64,000 nucleotides of DNA from Saprospiraceae bacterium (GTDB lineage: Bacteria > Bacteroidota > Bacteroidia > Chitinophagales > Saprospiraceae). The translations under genes and the position numbers were made by a program. Positions within the stretch are counted from its first letter, which is position 1, and each line of letters begins with the position of its first letter. Shown piece by piece: positions 16,698 through 26,055 of this stretch. The notes under the pieces were generated by a model, which saw nothing but the letters and a program-made list of their open reading frames with translations, had not been told where the DNA came from and ran no database searches. The stretch is from contig JADJTQ010000001.1 in the NCBI GenBank assembly GCA_016711125.1, forward strand, positions 806,001 to 870,000, given 5' to 3'.

Positions 16698-18200
16698 TCA
16701 ATTTTTTAACTCCGTTTTTAAACTATCAATCACCGGTTGGTAATTGGAGTCTTCCATTAAATTATGCATTTCCTGGGGATCGTCCTTTAAATCGTAAAAT
16801 TCCCAATCGTCAATATCATAATAAAAGTGGATTAATTTGTAGCGGTCTGTACGAATTCCGTAGTGTCGTTTGACCATATGCTCGTTAGGAAATTCATAGT
16901 AATGATAATACAGCCCATTGCGTCCGGGTATTTCTTTTTGCCCGCCAAATAAAGGCACCAGTGACTGACCTTGTACATCGACGGGTACAGGTACACCTGC
17001 TATTTGCAAAAATGTCGGAGCATAATCGATGTTTTGCACTAGCTCATCAATTTCAAGACGGGGCTGGATCATTTTTGGATATCGCATGAGCAGGGGTGTA
17101 CGCATTGATTCTTCATACATAAATCGTTTATCAAACCAACCGTGTTCACCCATGTAAAAACCCTGATCGGAAGTGTAAACAATCAGGGTGTTGTCTGCGA
17201 GATTATTTTGATCCAGATATTCGAGAATGCGACCAATATTATCATCTACTGAAATGACACAACGAATATAATCCCGCATGTATCTTTGGTATTTCCATTT
17301 GACCAGATCAGCGCCGGTAAGATTGGATTTTTTAAACTCATCGATAAGAACATTATAATGGTCGTCCCAGATTTTACGTTGATTTTCGTCAAGATTATCA
17401 ATCTGTGAATTTTCATACATGGACCGGTATGGTGTCTGGATCTCACCTTCGGGATCTAACATTTTTAAGTCATATACCAGGTCCATGTCTTTGTTAATGC
17501 TCATTTTCTGTGCAGCGGCGGCATCACGTCCTACATAATTATCGAATAGTGTTTCGGGGTAAGCAAATTCATGATCTTCGAGACTATCCAAATATTTTAA
17601 GTCAGGCATCCATACCCGGTGAGTCGCCTTGTGGTGCACAAGCAAACAAAAAGGTTTACCAGTATCACGTTGATTTAACCAATCGAGACTTTTATCGGTG
17701 ATCACATCAGTCACGTAGCCCTGGGAGGCTATCGTATCGTCTTTACGAATAAATGGTGTGTTGTAGTAGACACCCTGACCTTGTAATACTTCGAATTGAT
17801 CAAAACCGGTTGGAAGTGATTCAAGATGCCATTTACCAAATAAAGCAGTTTGATATCCGGCCTTTTGTAAATACTTTGGAAAAGTGGGCTGGGTACCGTC
17901 AAATGTTTTAGTATTGTCAGTATGCCCATTGATATGACTATGTTTGCCCGTAAGCATCACCGCTCGGCTCGGTGCACAAATTGAATTGGAAACAAAGCTG
18001 TTTTTAAAAAGGGCGCCTTCATGTGCAATTCGATCAAGATTGGGTGTGCTCACAAACCGCTTATCATAGGCACTCAATGTTTGATACGAATGATCATCGG
18101 TCATGATGAAGATGATGTTGGGTCTATCGACTTTTTCTTCCTTTTGCTGACATGACAAGAGAAGAAGTACAGGGAGTAAAAGGATAAGATTTTTAGACAT
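16698..18200 (-). CDS. S1-family sulfatase, lipoprotein
   Basis: A lipobox signal peptide (LLPVLLLLSC) precedes an alkaline-phosphatase-fold sulfatase of about 500 residues. PNIIFIMTDD provides the metal-binding Asp pair. CAPSRAVMLTG is the C-x-P-S-R formylglycine signature, so the enzyme needs a sulfatase-maturating enzyme elsewhere. ALFGKWHL and TLIVYTSDQGFYMGEHGWFD complete the active site. It removes sulfate esters from glycans, probably at the outer membrane or in the periplasm. I start at ATG 18200; an ATG two codons earlier is possible. Confidence 0.92.
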   Translation of the reverse strand: MSKNLILLLPVLLLLSCQQKEEKVDRPNIIFIMTDDHSYQTLSAYDKRFVSTPNLDRIAHEGALFKNSFVSNSICAPSRAVMLTGKHSHINGHTDNTKTFDGTQPTFPKYLQKAGYQTALFGKWHLESLPTGFDQFEVLQGQGVYYNTPFIRKDDTIASQGYVTDVITDKSLDWLNQRDTGKPFCLLVHHKATHRVWMPDLKYLDSLEDHEFAYPETLFDNYVGRDAAAAQKMSINKDMDLVYDLKMLDPEGEIQTPYRSMYENSQIDNLDENQRKIWDDHYNVLIDEFKKSNLTGADLVKWKYQRYMRDYIRCVISVDDNIGRILEYLDQNNLADNTLIVYTSDQGFYMGEHGWFDKRFMYEESMRTPLLMRYPKMIQPRLEIDELVQNIDYAPTFLQIAGVPVPVDVQGQSLVPLFGGQKEIPGRNGLYYHYYEFPNEHMVKRHYGIRTDRYKLIHFYYDIDDWEFYDLKDDPQEMHNLMEDSNYQPVIDSLKTELKN

Positions 18201-18373
18201 GATCAAGCATTATTAAAGACGGGGCTAAGTTACTTAAAAGATATTGGAGTACCGGGCTGGGTGATGGTCGTGTTGTAAATAGTTTCTCAATTCATCCATA
18301 GCATCTCCTATAGAAAATTGGAGATCGACGATTTATAGTTTAGTAGTTTCTGTACTTCGGTTGTCCCCATGCT

Positions 18374-18556
18374 TTGATCGGGACATGCGTTAATGCCCAA
18401 GATCCTGTAAAATTCTCCAAGACAAGGAAGGCTGAAAACCACTATGAAAGCGTACCATTGTCGAATAGAAATGGAGAGAGCAGATTTACATTCTGCGGTT
18501 TCGCAACCACAATCAAGAATCTGAAATATCAGCCAGACGACATCTCTCGGAGCTAA
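18374..18556 (+). pseudogene. possible coding remnant between the sulfatases
   Basis: The 60-codon frame includes DPVKFSKTRKAENHYESVPL and FTFCGFATTIKNLKYQPDD, whose composition looks like real protein rather than antisense noise. It has no upstream start context and ends just at the sulfatase stop on the other strand. I recognise no family. The rest of 18207-18552 holds nothing else visible. Confidence 0.25.
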
Positions 18557-20095
18557 CTCGAAGGGTCACCCAGTGCCAGCATTCTAAATCGTTCGGTAGT
18601 AGCTGGAGAGTGCTCTTTGATCATAATAGTTTTTATTTTTAGAACGATTTCAGGATGTTCTTTTGCGACATTATTTAACTCTTGAATGTCGGTAGACAAA
18701 TCATATAATTCGATTTCTAAATTTCCTTCTTGAATATTTTTACGAATGGCTTTGAAATTGCCTAGGCGCACTGCTTGTTGACCATTGTATTCGGGAAATT
18801 CCCAGTACAGGTATTCATGAATTTTCTGTTTATCTACTTCTCCCATTAGGGTGGGCAAAAAACTGATGCCATCCAAACCCGGCGGTGTATCAATGTCTGT
18901 CAGTTCGCACAAAGTGGGCAGCACATCAATAAAACAAGAAATATGATCTGATTGGGTATTGGCTGCGATTTTACCCGGCCAACTGGCGATCATGGGTACC
19001 CGGATACCGCCTTCGTTGACAAAACCTTTGCCCCAGCCATATTCAGTATTAAATGGTCGGGCACTATTGAAAAATGGGGTGTCGGCACCTCCCGTATAGG
19101 TAGGACCATTGTCACTCGAAAAGATGATTAGAGTATTTTCGTAAATATTTAATGCTTTTAGATGCTTGACAAGGTCACCCACTTGTTCGTCGAGATATGA
19201 AATCATGGCTGCATAAGTCGTTCGCGGGTATTGACAGGGAAAATATCCCTTATTACCCACATAATGTTCTTCCGGTCCAATCTTTTGCGATAATATTCCA
19301 CCCATTTTTCCGAGCCTGCAGGGGCACATGGGGTATAGGACTGGCGTAGTAGAGAAAGAAAGGATTGTTGCGATTTTGGGTGATAAAATTTAGTGCTTCA
19401 GTGTGCATTAATTCGGCTGAATAATCATTTAAATGGTAATTCGTGTAGCTTGCTGAATCATTCGGATCGGCACCTTCGGCCAGTTTGGTATTAGGCGCTA
19501 CCAATTTATTTTTAAGTAGAATTCTATTTTCATTTTTCCACAGGTGCATCGGGTAAAATGTGTGTGCTTGTCGCTGACAAATGTATCCATAGAAAAAGTC
19601 AAATCCTTGTCGATTAGGCACTCCTTCTGTAGCGGGTGCGCCAAGGCCCCACTTCCCAACGATACCGGTACGATAACCGTTGTCTTTGAGTAATTCGGCG
19701 ATGGTTACTTCCTCTGCAGGCAAGGGTCGCTGTCCTTCGAGGGTAGAATCTTTAAACATAGCTTCATAATTCCAGACGTCTCCCCGTTCGCGCCATTCAT
19801 CATTGCCCCTTACAAAGGCATGACCACTGTGCTTGCCGGTGAGTAACATACAGCGAGCCGGGGCACACACCGGAGCAGCGGTATAGTGCTGAGTGAATCG
19901 TACTCCATTGGCGGCGAGTTGGTCCAGATTGGGGGTTTCGATGATCGTTTGACCATAGCAACCGAGTTCGCCATAACCAAGATCATCTGCCAGGATATAG
20001 ATAATATTCGGTTTTTCTAGGGCTAATTCTTTAACCGGTGGCTGACAGGCACTGATTACAATGCAACAGGAGAGGAAGCTGATTATATATTTCAA
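18553..20095 (-). pseudogene. S1-family sulfatase, frameshifted
   Basis: The N-terminal frame (from 20095) has a lipoprotein signal ending VISAC, then PNIIYILADDLGYGELGCYG and CAPARCMLLTGKHSGHAFVR with the C-x-P-A-R formylglycine motif. The C-terminal frame (18553-19329) resumes with EEHYVGNKGYFPCQYPRTTY and TLIIFSSDNGPTY. Between them about 40 bases read properly only in the third frame (EKWVEYYRK), so two single-base losses occurred, near 19310 and 19283. The restored enzyme of about 510 residues would be a normal arylsulfatase. It forms a pair with the sulfatase downstream. Confidence 0.85.
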
Positions 20096-20198
20096 GATTT
20101 GTGATTTAGTTTATCTAATTTAAACATTCTCCCCGACATAGCCCTGTTGGTGGGAGAGGGCATACATAAGTTCACATCTTTCAATGATGTCAGATCTC

Positions 20199-20206
20199 TA
20201 TCTTTA
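20199..20206 (+). promoter_or_regulatory. -7 promoter element directly before higB
   Basis: TATCTTTA lies five bases before the ATG at 20212, the third case of a -7 box adjoining a higB start codon in this window. Confidence 0.4.
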
Positions 20207-20211
20207 CCCGA

Positions 20212-20418
20212 ATGTCAGAACTGAAACAGCCAGACAGGCCGGTCAGCATCCGTCAAGTGGCCATGCCAATATTAGGCCTACTTTCTACGATTGTCTTTAA
20301 TATAAGCGGTAATAAATATCGCTTGATTGCAAAAATCAACTATGAAAAACAATGGCTTTTGATTCGATTCATTGGAACTCATCAACAATATGATAAAATA
20401 GATGCAGAGACGATATGA
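20212..20418 (+). pseudogene. higB: HigB toxin, N-terminus damaged
   Basis: The C-terminal half is a clear HigB: VFNISGNKYRLIAKINYEK and WLLIRFIGTHQQYDKIDAET. The first 30 residues (MSELKQPDRPVSIRQ) do not match the family. An overlapping frame reads SSGHANIRPTFYD, which does resemble the middle of HigB, so the 5' part is rearranged and shifted. Whether the protein is active is doubtful. It overlaps higA by four bases. Confidence 0.6.
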
Positions 20419-20784
20419 AGATCAAAATAATAAATACTGAGTTGGAATACAGCCAAGCCCTTAAAAGAATGGAAAAGATCTTTGATTCAGACCCGTCCAA
20501 TAAAGAGGGGGAAGATGCGGAATTATTGGCTTTACTCATTGCGGATTACGAAGACCGGGCACATCCCATTGATGCACCGGATCCAATAACGGCTATTAGA
20601 ATCCGTATGGAAGAGATGGAACTCAAACAGAAAGATTTAATAGGAAATAATCGGCTCCAAAGGTATCGTGTCGGAAGTGCTGAATAAAAAGCGGAAATTG
20701 ACGGTAGGCACGATTAGAAGTCTGGCCGAAAGATTAAAAATCACAGTCCATGTTTTGATACAAGAATATGAAGTTGAGAGGTAG
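20415..20784 (+). pseudogene. higA: HigA antitoxin, frameshifted
   Basis: Residues 1-75 are a typical HigA start (AELLALLIADYEDRAHPIDA, RIRMEEMELKQKDLI). The frame then shifts at about 20643 and ends early at 20687. The +1 frame restores IIGSKGIVSEVLNKKRKL and RSLAERLKITVHVLIQEYEV to a stop at 20782-20784. The intact product would be about 122 residues with a central XRE HTH. Confidence 0.7.
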
Positions 20785-20800
20785 AAATGTTGCCAGATTG

Positions 20801-20900
20801 TTAGGGGAGTTAGACGCTGCCCTCCGGAGGCCGTAGCCTCCTAGGCGGAGGGACTCGCCCATAGCTTTAGCGTCGGGTCGAGGGGTGCAAGGCCAACTTA
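20801..20900. repeat. GC-rich palindromic intergenic sequence
   Basis: CCTCCGGAGG (20821-20830) is a perfect palindrome, followed by CCTCCTAGGCGGAGG with further pairing. The GC content is well above that of the neighbourhood. It resembles small dispersed palindromic elements and could serve as a terminator between the higBA remnant and the convergent TonB receptor gene. Confidence 0.35.
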
Positions 20901-20926
20901 TTATATCAGGGCTGGTGCACCTTTAT

Positions 20927-23194
20927 CTAAAATGCAAAACGAACCCCAGCCGTGTAAGACCTGCCTGGCATCCGGTATCTCTCCAGTTCTTCATACTGGG
21001 TATTGGTGAAATTATCTACAGAAATATAGGTTGATAAATCAGGTGAGAACTCATATGAAGCCTTACCATTGAATAAAAAATAGGCATCGGGCTCGCTACC
21101 CGGGTAAATAAATACTTCCCTAACTGCGCTGCGATACCTCCCAGTCAAATTGATGGAGAATGACCGATAGTTTAGTCGTAGTGAGGTGTTGACTGAATGC
21201 TTTATTTTGTAGGCTAAATTATTATTAAACCTGGCATCTGAAACATCTCTTGCGTCTAGATAGGTATAGCCGACCGATGCGGCGAGAAAATCACGCAACT
21301 GATACCGAAAATTAATTTCTGCACCTTGCATGAGTGCTTTATTTAAATTAATCACTTTATACACCAGTGCTCCGGAAGGATCAGGTAATTGCAGGAAGGA
21401 AATGAGATCTCTATACTGATTGTGAAATAAAGCAAGATCTAATGTCACAGACTTGCCAATCCGGTATATGCTGCCAATTTCAAAAGATGCGGTGAGCTTT
21501 TCAGCCCTTAGTTCAGGGTTGGGCTCAAAGCGCAAGCCACCGCCTTGCTCAAATTTGATAAAACGCTCGGCCATTGATGGATTTCTAAAAGCTTTTGCAA
21601 AGAGTCCACGAATTGAAAGATGATCATTGACCTGATACACAGCGGCTAGTTTTGGACTAAAATTGGACTCACTAAATGTGTTGCCTAAGTTGAAATAATC
21701 ATAACGGAGACCGATGGTGGTAATGATCTTATTGCCTAACGGCATTTCGTCCTGAATATACAGACCAGCACTGGTAGAGCGGTGCCTGCCATATAACACA
21801 GTGTCAGGTTGGCCATCAACAAAATCCGTTTTTATATCAACTCCGGCAATTAAATAGTGGTGGGGTACGTGATAATCTATCTGGAATGCAGAGCCAATCC
21901 GGTCGGCGAGAATCGACTCTTCATCAACCGTTTGTTTGCCAAAATTTACATTGGAATCGGTTTTATTGGAAGGATCATCATTAAAAGTAAATAACGAAAA
22001 ATTGCGGTAGTAATAAAGCCGGCCATTATATTTAAGATTTCCACTATGTAGTGACTGATAATTTAGGTCGGCATTATATTCCTTTTTATTCTGATAATCA
22101 TCGAGACGATGAGGTGCAGCCGTAAATGCCAATCGTGAATTAAACCAGGTCGCCGGAGCATCGTTTTTAATTTGATTGAAATTGCCGGAGAAAGTAAATT
22201 TGTCGCGAAAATTGGGTTGGAAGATCAATTTTCCGAAGATATGATTGATGTCAAATGCTGACTTCTGACGATGTCCGCTGTTTGATTTTCTGCCCGCATC
22301 AACGAGGTATTTCCATTTACCCGAAATACCCCTGTGACTCAATTCGGTGGTGTAATAATGACCAATAATGTCGTATTCCGAATTGGTTGGCGGTCGATTA
22401 TAAATCCCATAGTTAATATGTCCAGTGGTGCTCGATTTTTCTGTGGGATTTTTGGTAATTACATTGACCACTCCTCCCATAGCACTGGAACCAAACAGGG
22501 AAGAGTAGGCTCCCTTAACGACCTCAACCCGATCGATGGACTGCAAGGGTACTAAATTCCAAAGTGCACCTCCGGATTCGGGGCTGAGTGAGGGTCTGCC
22601 ATCGATCAGTAGCAATACCCGATTACCTATACCACCGCCAGCAACTTCTGATGCCCCTCTGATGGATAGGGCTTGAACATTTGCTCCACTTGACCGTGTC
22701 ACCTGAACCCCAGTCAGGCCATCGAATGCCTGATCGAATGTTTGCAGGTTCTGACTTTTAATTTCAGTAGCAGACACCATTGCCACCGACGCGGGAGCGA
22801 GAGACAGGGCTTGTGCCCGACGAGTGGCGGTAATAACTACCTCGTCTGTCTTCAGGCTTGTGAGCTCCAGTTGGAAGTTGAATTCCAGCCGGTCTCCGGA
22901 ACCGATCCGTACAGAGTCTTTCGAAATGCTTGAATATCCCAAGGAAGTTATTTTCAGTGAATATATGCCCTCAGGAATGGCTGAAAGTTCATAACGCCCA
23001 TCTTCGTCAGATACCGAGCCCGATAAAAGTGGGTCAAGTTTGACATGCGCTAAAGCTAGTGGCTCTCCAGTCTCAAAATCAGTAATCAGACCGTACAAAC
23101 TGCCACGGGTGGGTACCGAAAATCCTTGGGCAAAAATTGATGAAATATTGCCAAATAGAAAAACCGACAGCAGAAAAAGTAACCTGGCCCTCAT
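20927..23194 (-). CDS. TonB-dependent receptor with carboxypeptidase-like N-terminal domain
   Basis: The 755-residue outer-membrane protein has a signal peptide, a CarboxypepD_reg-like beta-sandwich (about 32-115: GLITDFETGEPLALAHVKLD), a plug domain (about 130-245: LSIRGASEVAGGGIGNRVLL and VEVVKGAYSSLFGSSAMGGV) and a beta-barrel ending in aromatic residues (TAGVRFAF). It lacks a SusD partner and is smaller than SusC, more like receptors for cofactors, siderophores or metal complexes. The lipoprotein gene 27 bases upstream is probably co-transcribed with it. The ligand cannot be told from sequence. Confidence 0.88.
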   Translation of the reverse strand: MRARLLFLLSVFLFGNISSIFAQGFSVPTRGSLYGLITDFETGEPLALAHVKLDPLLSGSVSDEDGRYELSAIPEGIYSLKITSLGYSSISKDSVRIGSGDRLEFNFQLELTSLKTDEVVITATRRAQALSLAPASVAMVSATEIKSQNLQTFDQAFDGLTGVQVTRSSGANVQALSIRGASEVAGGGIGNRVLLLIDGRPSLSPESGGALWNLVPLQSIDRVEVVKGAYSSLFGSSAMGGVVNVITKNPTEKSSTTGHINYGIYNRPPTNSEYDIIGHYYTTELSHRGISGKWKYLVDAGRKSNSGHRQKSAFDINHIFGKLIFQPNFRDKFTFSGNFNQIKNDAPATWFNSRLAFTAAPHRLDDYQNKKEYNADLNYQSLHSGNLKYNGRLYYYRNFSLFTFNDDPSNKTDSNVNFGKQTVDEESILADRIGSAFQIDYHVPHHYLIAGVDIKTDFVDGQPDTVLYGRHRSTSAGLYIQDEMPLGNKIITTIGLRYDYFNLGNTFSESNFSPKLAAVYQVNDHLSIRGLFAKAFRNPSMAERFIKFEQGGGLRFEPNPELRAEKLTASFEIGSIYRIGKSVTLDLALFHNQYRDLISFLQLPDPSGALVYKVINLNKALMQGAEINFRYQLRDFLAASVGYTYLDARDVSDARFNNNLAYKIKHSVNTSLRLNYRSFSINLTGRYRSAVREVFIYPGSEPDAYFLFNGKASYEFSPDLSTYISVDNFTNTQYEELERYRMPGRSYTAGVRFAF

Positions 23195-23221
23195 AAGAGC
23201 TGCGATCGTTTAGCGAGGTTT

Positions 23222-23860
23222 CTACCTCATGTACCAATCTTCAATAAAGCCAAAATCGGCAGTAAAATCAATGGTCAGTTCATCGCCCGCCTCGACAGTA
23301 ATACTACTGGGAGCAGGTTCATTAAATACGGTGATAATGTTTGGTCCGGCCGGAACCCGAATGACGATGCCGTGGCTCACTGATGTGGCGTTACCCCAAT
23401 GAACCCCCAGAGTAGCTGTTCGCAGGCTTGGGTCGGTGACTAGATCGTGACGGAAGCCAAGAGCTAAGGCTGAGTAAGTACCTGGATCCACTTCCAATTC
23501 ATAGGTACCAATGTTAGCACCAGCCTGATAATTATACACTAGAGGATTTTGAGCATTGGCCGGAGCCCCAATCGCAAAAGTACCTCCGGGTACCCCTGGA
23601 CCGAATGTATTATCGGGTATCGGGCCCCATCCCGCCGGTGGGTTTAATGAAAATTCAGGGAAGATGGTCAGTTGAACTTCACCACTATCTTGGTATGCTG
23701 CCCACACCTCCGTATTTAGCAAGGTGATATTTCCTTTGATTTTGGCTGTTGTAGGTGCGGGGCCATCATCGTCTTTCTTGCAGGAACTCAACCCGGCAAC
23801 AATGACCACCAACCACATTAGAAAAAGTGTCTTTTGAATACGTAACATGTTCATAATCAT
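23222..23860 (-). CDS. secreted lipoprotein, unknown, partner of the TonB receptor
   Basis: The 212-residue protein has a lipoprotein signal ending LSSCKKDDDG, an acidic stretch after the cysteine, and then a beta-rich domain with KIKGNITLLNTEVWAAYQDS and YELEVDPGTYSALALGFRHD. The prealbumin-like look suggests ligand binding at the surface. It precedes the TonB receptor on the same strand. No Pfam family recognised with confidence. Confidence 0.65.
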   Translation of the reverse strand: MIMNMLRIQKTLFLMWLVVIVAGLSSCKKDDDGPAPTTAKIKGNITLLNTEVWAAYQDSGEVQLTIFPEFSLNPPAGWGPIPDNTFGPGVPGGTFAIGAPANAQNPLVYNYQAGANIGTYELEVDPGTYSALALGFRHDLVTDPSLRTATLGVHWGNATSVSHGIVIRVPAGPNIITVFNEPAPSSITVEAGDELTIDFTADFGFIEDWYMR

Positions 23861-23959
23861 TCATTCTTTAAGTTCTGCAAACCTAGATACAAAACGTGCA
23901 ATAAACTATCCAAGGAGGGGCTTATAGGGCAGATATGACAGTAATTTGACGAAGAGTCA

Positions 23960-24420
23960 AGGTTAGTTTCAGCTTTACCCTTCGATTTCAACTTGGGCAA
24001 TTTGCGACGCCAGCGCTCCACTTGCTGAATTTGTGGCACAAGAAGAACTAGCGGCGAGGACTCAACTTAGGAGGCTATTGAATACTCACCTCGCGCTGTT
24101 TAATAAAAATAAATGCCTACTATAACATGATGCAGCCATTCTCGCCGTTCCTCGTTTTGTTGATCCTCTGCCTGGCTGGTCTCCAATGCGCCAAAGCCAC
24201 TTCAGCGACCGAGCGCCACGGCAGACAGGTCAGTCAGTTACAACCTCCGGTAGCTTCCTTTGTCTCGCCGCACCAGAAACAACGATTTACGGCTTCAGTA
24301 TCAAATTGCGTAGTTCAACACCCTCCTAGGCAATTTGTGGCGCCAAGGGAATTGGCACCGCAAAGTCATAAATTGCGTAGCAGCTCCACCTCAGACAATT
24401 TGCCGCGCATTTTAGTCGAC
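23960..24420. repeat. dispersed intergenic repeat, copy 2, expanded
   Basis: The part from 24138 to 24330 shares ordered blocks with the repeat at 8282-8420 (TTCTCGCCGTTCCT, GTTACAACCTCC, GTCTCGCCGC). CAATTTG and AAATTGCG motifs recur several times between 23995 and 24400. ORFs here (24127-24435 on plus, 23857-24039 on minus) have no convincing protein-like composition, so I treat the block as non-coding repeat or an old transposon scar. Confidence 0.4.
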
Positions 24421-24429
24421 ATACGTCTT

Positions 24430-24725
24430 TCATAAAATTGACTTGATTTCAAGAATTTCTTTCAAGCTTATCTGATTTGCCGTCTTTACTATTCTCTGCT
24501 TATCTATAGTCCGAATTTGGCCCAATACCACTCGACTGAGCCTATTTTCTATCATTATTCTTACACGAGTTGGATAACTTTATTCGTTGAAGTTAAGGGA
24601 GCAATTACTACTGTCTTTAGGTTCTGATTCATCTCGTCAGGTGAAATTACCAGGCATGGTCTGGTTTTCGTTATTTCACTACCTATGGATCCAAGTTTGC
24701 AATCACAATTTTATATTGATTTACC
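24430..24725 (-). pseudogene. mazF: MazF-like toxin, frameshifted
   Basis: Fragments in order read NQYKIVIANLDP, IGSEITKTRPCLVISPDEMN, LKTVVIAPLTSTNKV and, after another shift, RVRIMIENRLSRVVLGQIRT and IDKQRIVKTANQISLKEILE. This is a complete MazF/PemK toxin core (RPC-x-V-I-S-P-D-E-M, VIAPLTS) with two indels, one after LDP and one after TNKV. It follows mazE directly. As read, no functional RNase would be made. Confidence 0.7.
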
Positions 24726-24966
24726 TCATTTCCTCAAATTGTTTATCGCTAAAGACAACATTTATTACTAACCTGTCATCTCCATTTTTATTCATCTTAC
24801 TGAACTCCTTGTCCCACCCTTCCCGAGGGTTTGAAATTGCCTTAAACACAATAAAGTCTTTCTCTAGAACCAGTTCAACTTTGTCCTTGATGCCATACTT
24901 ATCTAAGATCGTTTTACTGAGTCTGATCCCCTTCGAATTCCCCATTCGAATAATATTTAACTCCAT
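24721..24966 (-). CDS. mazE: MazE/AbrB-family antitoxin
   Basis: The 81-residue protein begins MELNIIRMGNSKGIRLSKTI, the swapped-hairpin AbrB/MazE DNA-binding domain, and has an acidic, unstructured C-terminus (EGWDKEFSKMNKNGDDR) of the type that wraps around MazF. The gene is intact while the toxin behind it is broken, the usual direction of decay for such modules. Confidence 0.75.
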   Translation of the reverse strand: MELNIIRMGNSKGIRLSKTILDKYGIKDKVELVLEKDFIVFKAISNPREGWDKEFSKMNKNGDDRLVINVVFSDKQFEEMR

Positions 24967-25243
24967 TGTCTAAATATTTAGTGATTACAAGTATGTACAA
25001 TTTGAAGACACTTGCAATTTTACTTAGTGGTAAAGAAATAGGGGCCATTGGGTCTTAAAATATTGATTAAGGCAGCTCAAAGTTTGGAGTGGATTAGGCT
25101 GTACTTTTTTTTGCATGAGCAAAGTGAGTACCTACCTGAATGACAGAAATCGGGCAAGTAGTTGAACGTACCTGAATCTTTTACAGTAAAGAGAATAGAT
25201 AAAAAATGCCCTTGGGTCAACTGTAGATTAGACTTGACCCTAA

Positions 25244-26029
25244 CTATGACCGCTTGCTGCCACCCACCATAATGCCCAATCCGCCATCGACCCGGATTGC
25301 CTGCCCGGTAAAAAAGGTGGCTTTATCACTGGCTAAGAATGCAATTAATTCACCCACATCGGTGGGGGTGCCAATGCGTTTTAATAAATGCATATCAACA
25401 CACTCCTGATAAACCTCCTGCGGATCTGGAGATAAAGCAATGGAGTCACGCAACATGGGCGTGTCAATCGTACCTGGACATACTGCGGTGCAACGTATCT
25501 GAGGACCATAATCTACGGCAATGCTCCTGGTCAATCCCAACATGGCAGTTTTGGCAGTGGTGTAAGGAGCTACGTTTTGTTGAGATATAAATGCTTGTAC
25601 GCTACTTACATTGATAATCACTCCTTGTCCTTTTTTCTGCATGTAAGGAATAACATGTTTAGCGCATAAAAATGCACTTTTTAAATTCACATTCATGACC
25701 AGGTCCCATTCTTCAACGGTCGTTTCGGTCACTGTGGAATATCGTTGAATACCGGCATTATTGACCAACACATCTATCGACCCAAATTTGTCTTCAATAT
25801 TTTTAATCGCTTCCGAAACTGCTTCTTCGTCGGAAACATCACATAAAATAAAGAGGGCATTCTCTCCCAGCTCATCGGCTCTGGATTGACTTGCTTCATC
25901 CCGATCTAAAATAGCCACTTGAAATCCATCGCGATGTAATGTCTGACAGGCAGCCCAACCGATGCCCTTGCCTCCCCCCGTGACGATAGCAGTTTTTTTT
26001 GCAAGTTTTTGTTCCATACTCATATTCAA
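25244..26029 (-). CDS. short-chain dehydrogenase/reductase
   Basis: A classical SDR of about 260 residues: TGGGKGIG cofactor motif near residue 18, NNAG at about 90, catalytic Ser in INVSSVQAF, Y-x-x-x-K in APYTTAKTAMLG, and a C-terminal FFTGQAIRVDGG. The genes upstream encode a sugar lactonase, a DUF4432 epimerase-like protein and mannonate dehydratase. I therefore infer oxidation of an aldose (for example mannose) to its lactone, or reduction of a keto-acid such as fructuronate. It is the last gene of the minus-strand cluster. Confidence 0.85.
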   Translation of the reverse strand: MNMSMEQKLAKKTAIVTGGGKGIGWAACQTLHRDGFQVAILDRDEASQSRADELGENALFILCDVSDEEAVSEAIKNIEDKFGSIDVLVNNAGIQRYSTVTETTVEEWDLVMNVNLKSAFLCAKHVIPYMQKKGQGVIINVSSVQAFISQQNVAPYTTAKTAMLGLTRSIAVDYGPQIRCTAVCPGTIDTPMLRDSIALSPDPQEVYQECVDMHLLKRIGTPTDVGELIAFLASDKATFFTGQAIRVDGGLGIMVGGSKRS

Positions 26030-26055
26030 TGTTTTTTGCTCCTGGCTATGATTTT

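Noticed and set aside
23857..24039. 60-codon minus-strand ORF rich in Lys and Arg
   Set aside because: It overlaps the repeat block and the upstream region of a lipoprotein gene; no family resemblance.
24127..24435. 102-codon ORF with a hydrophobic, signal-like start
   Set aside because: The sequence belongs to the dispersed repeat also found at 8.3 kb, where no such frame exists.
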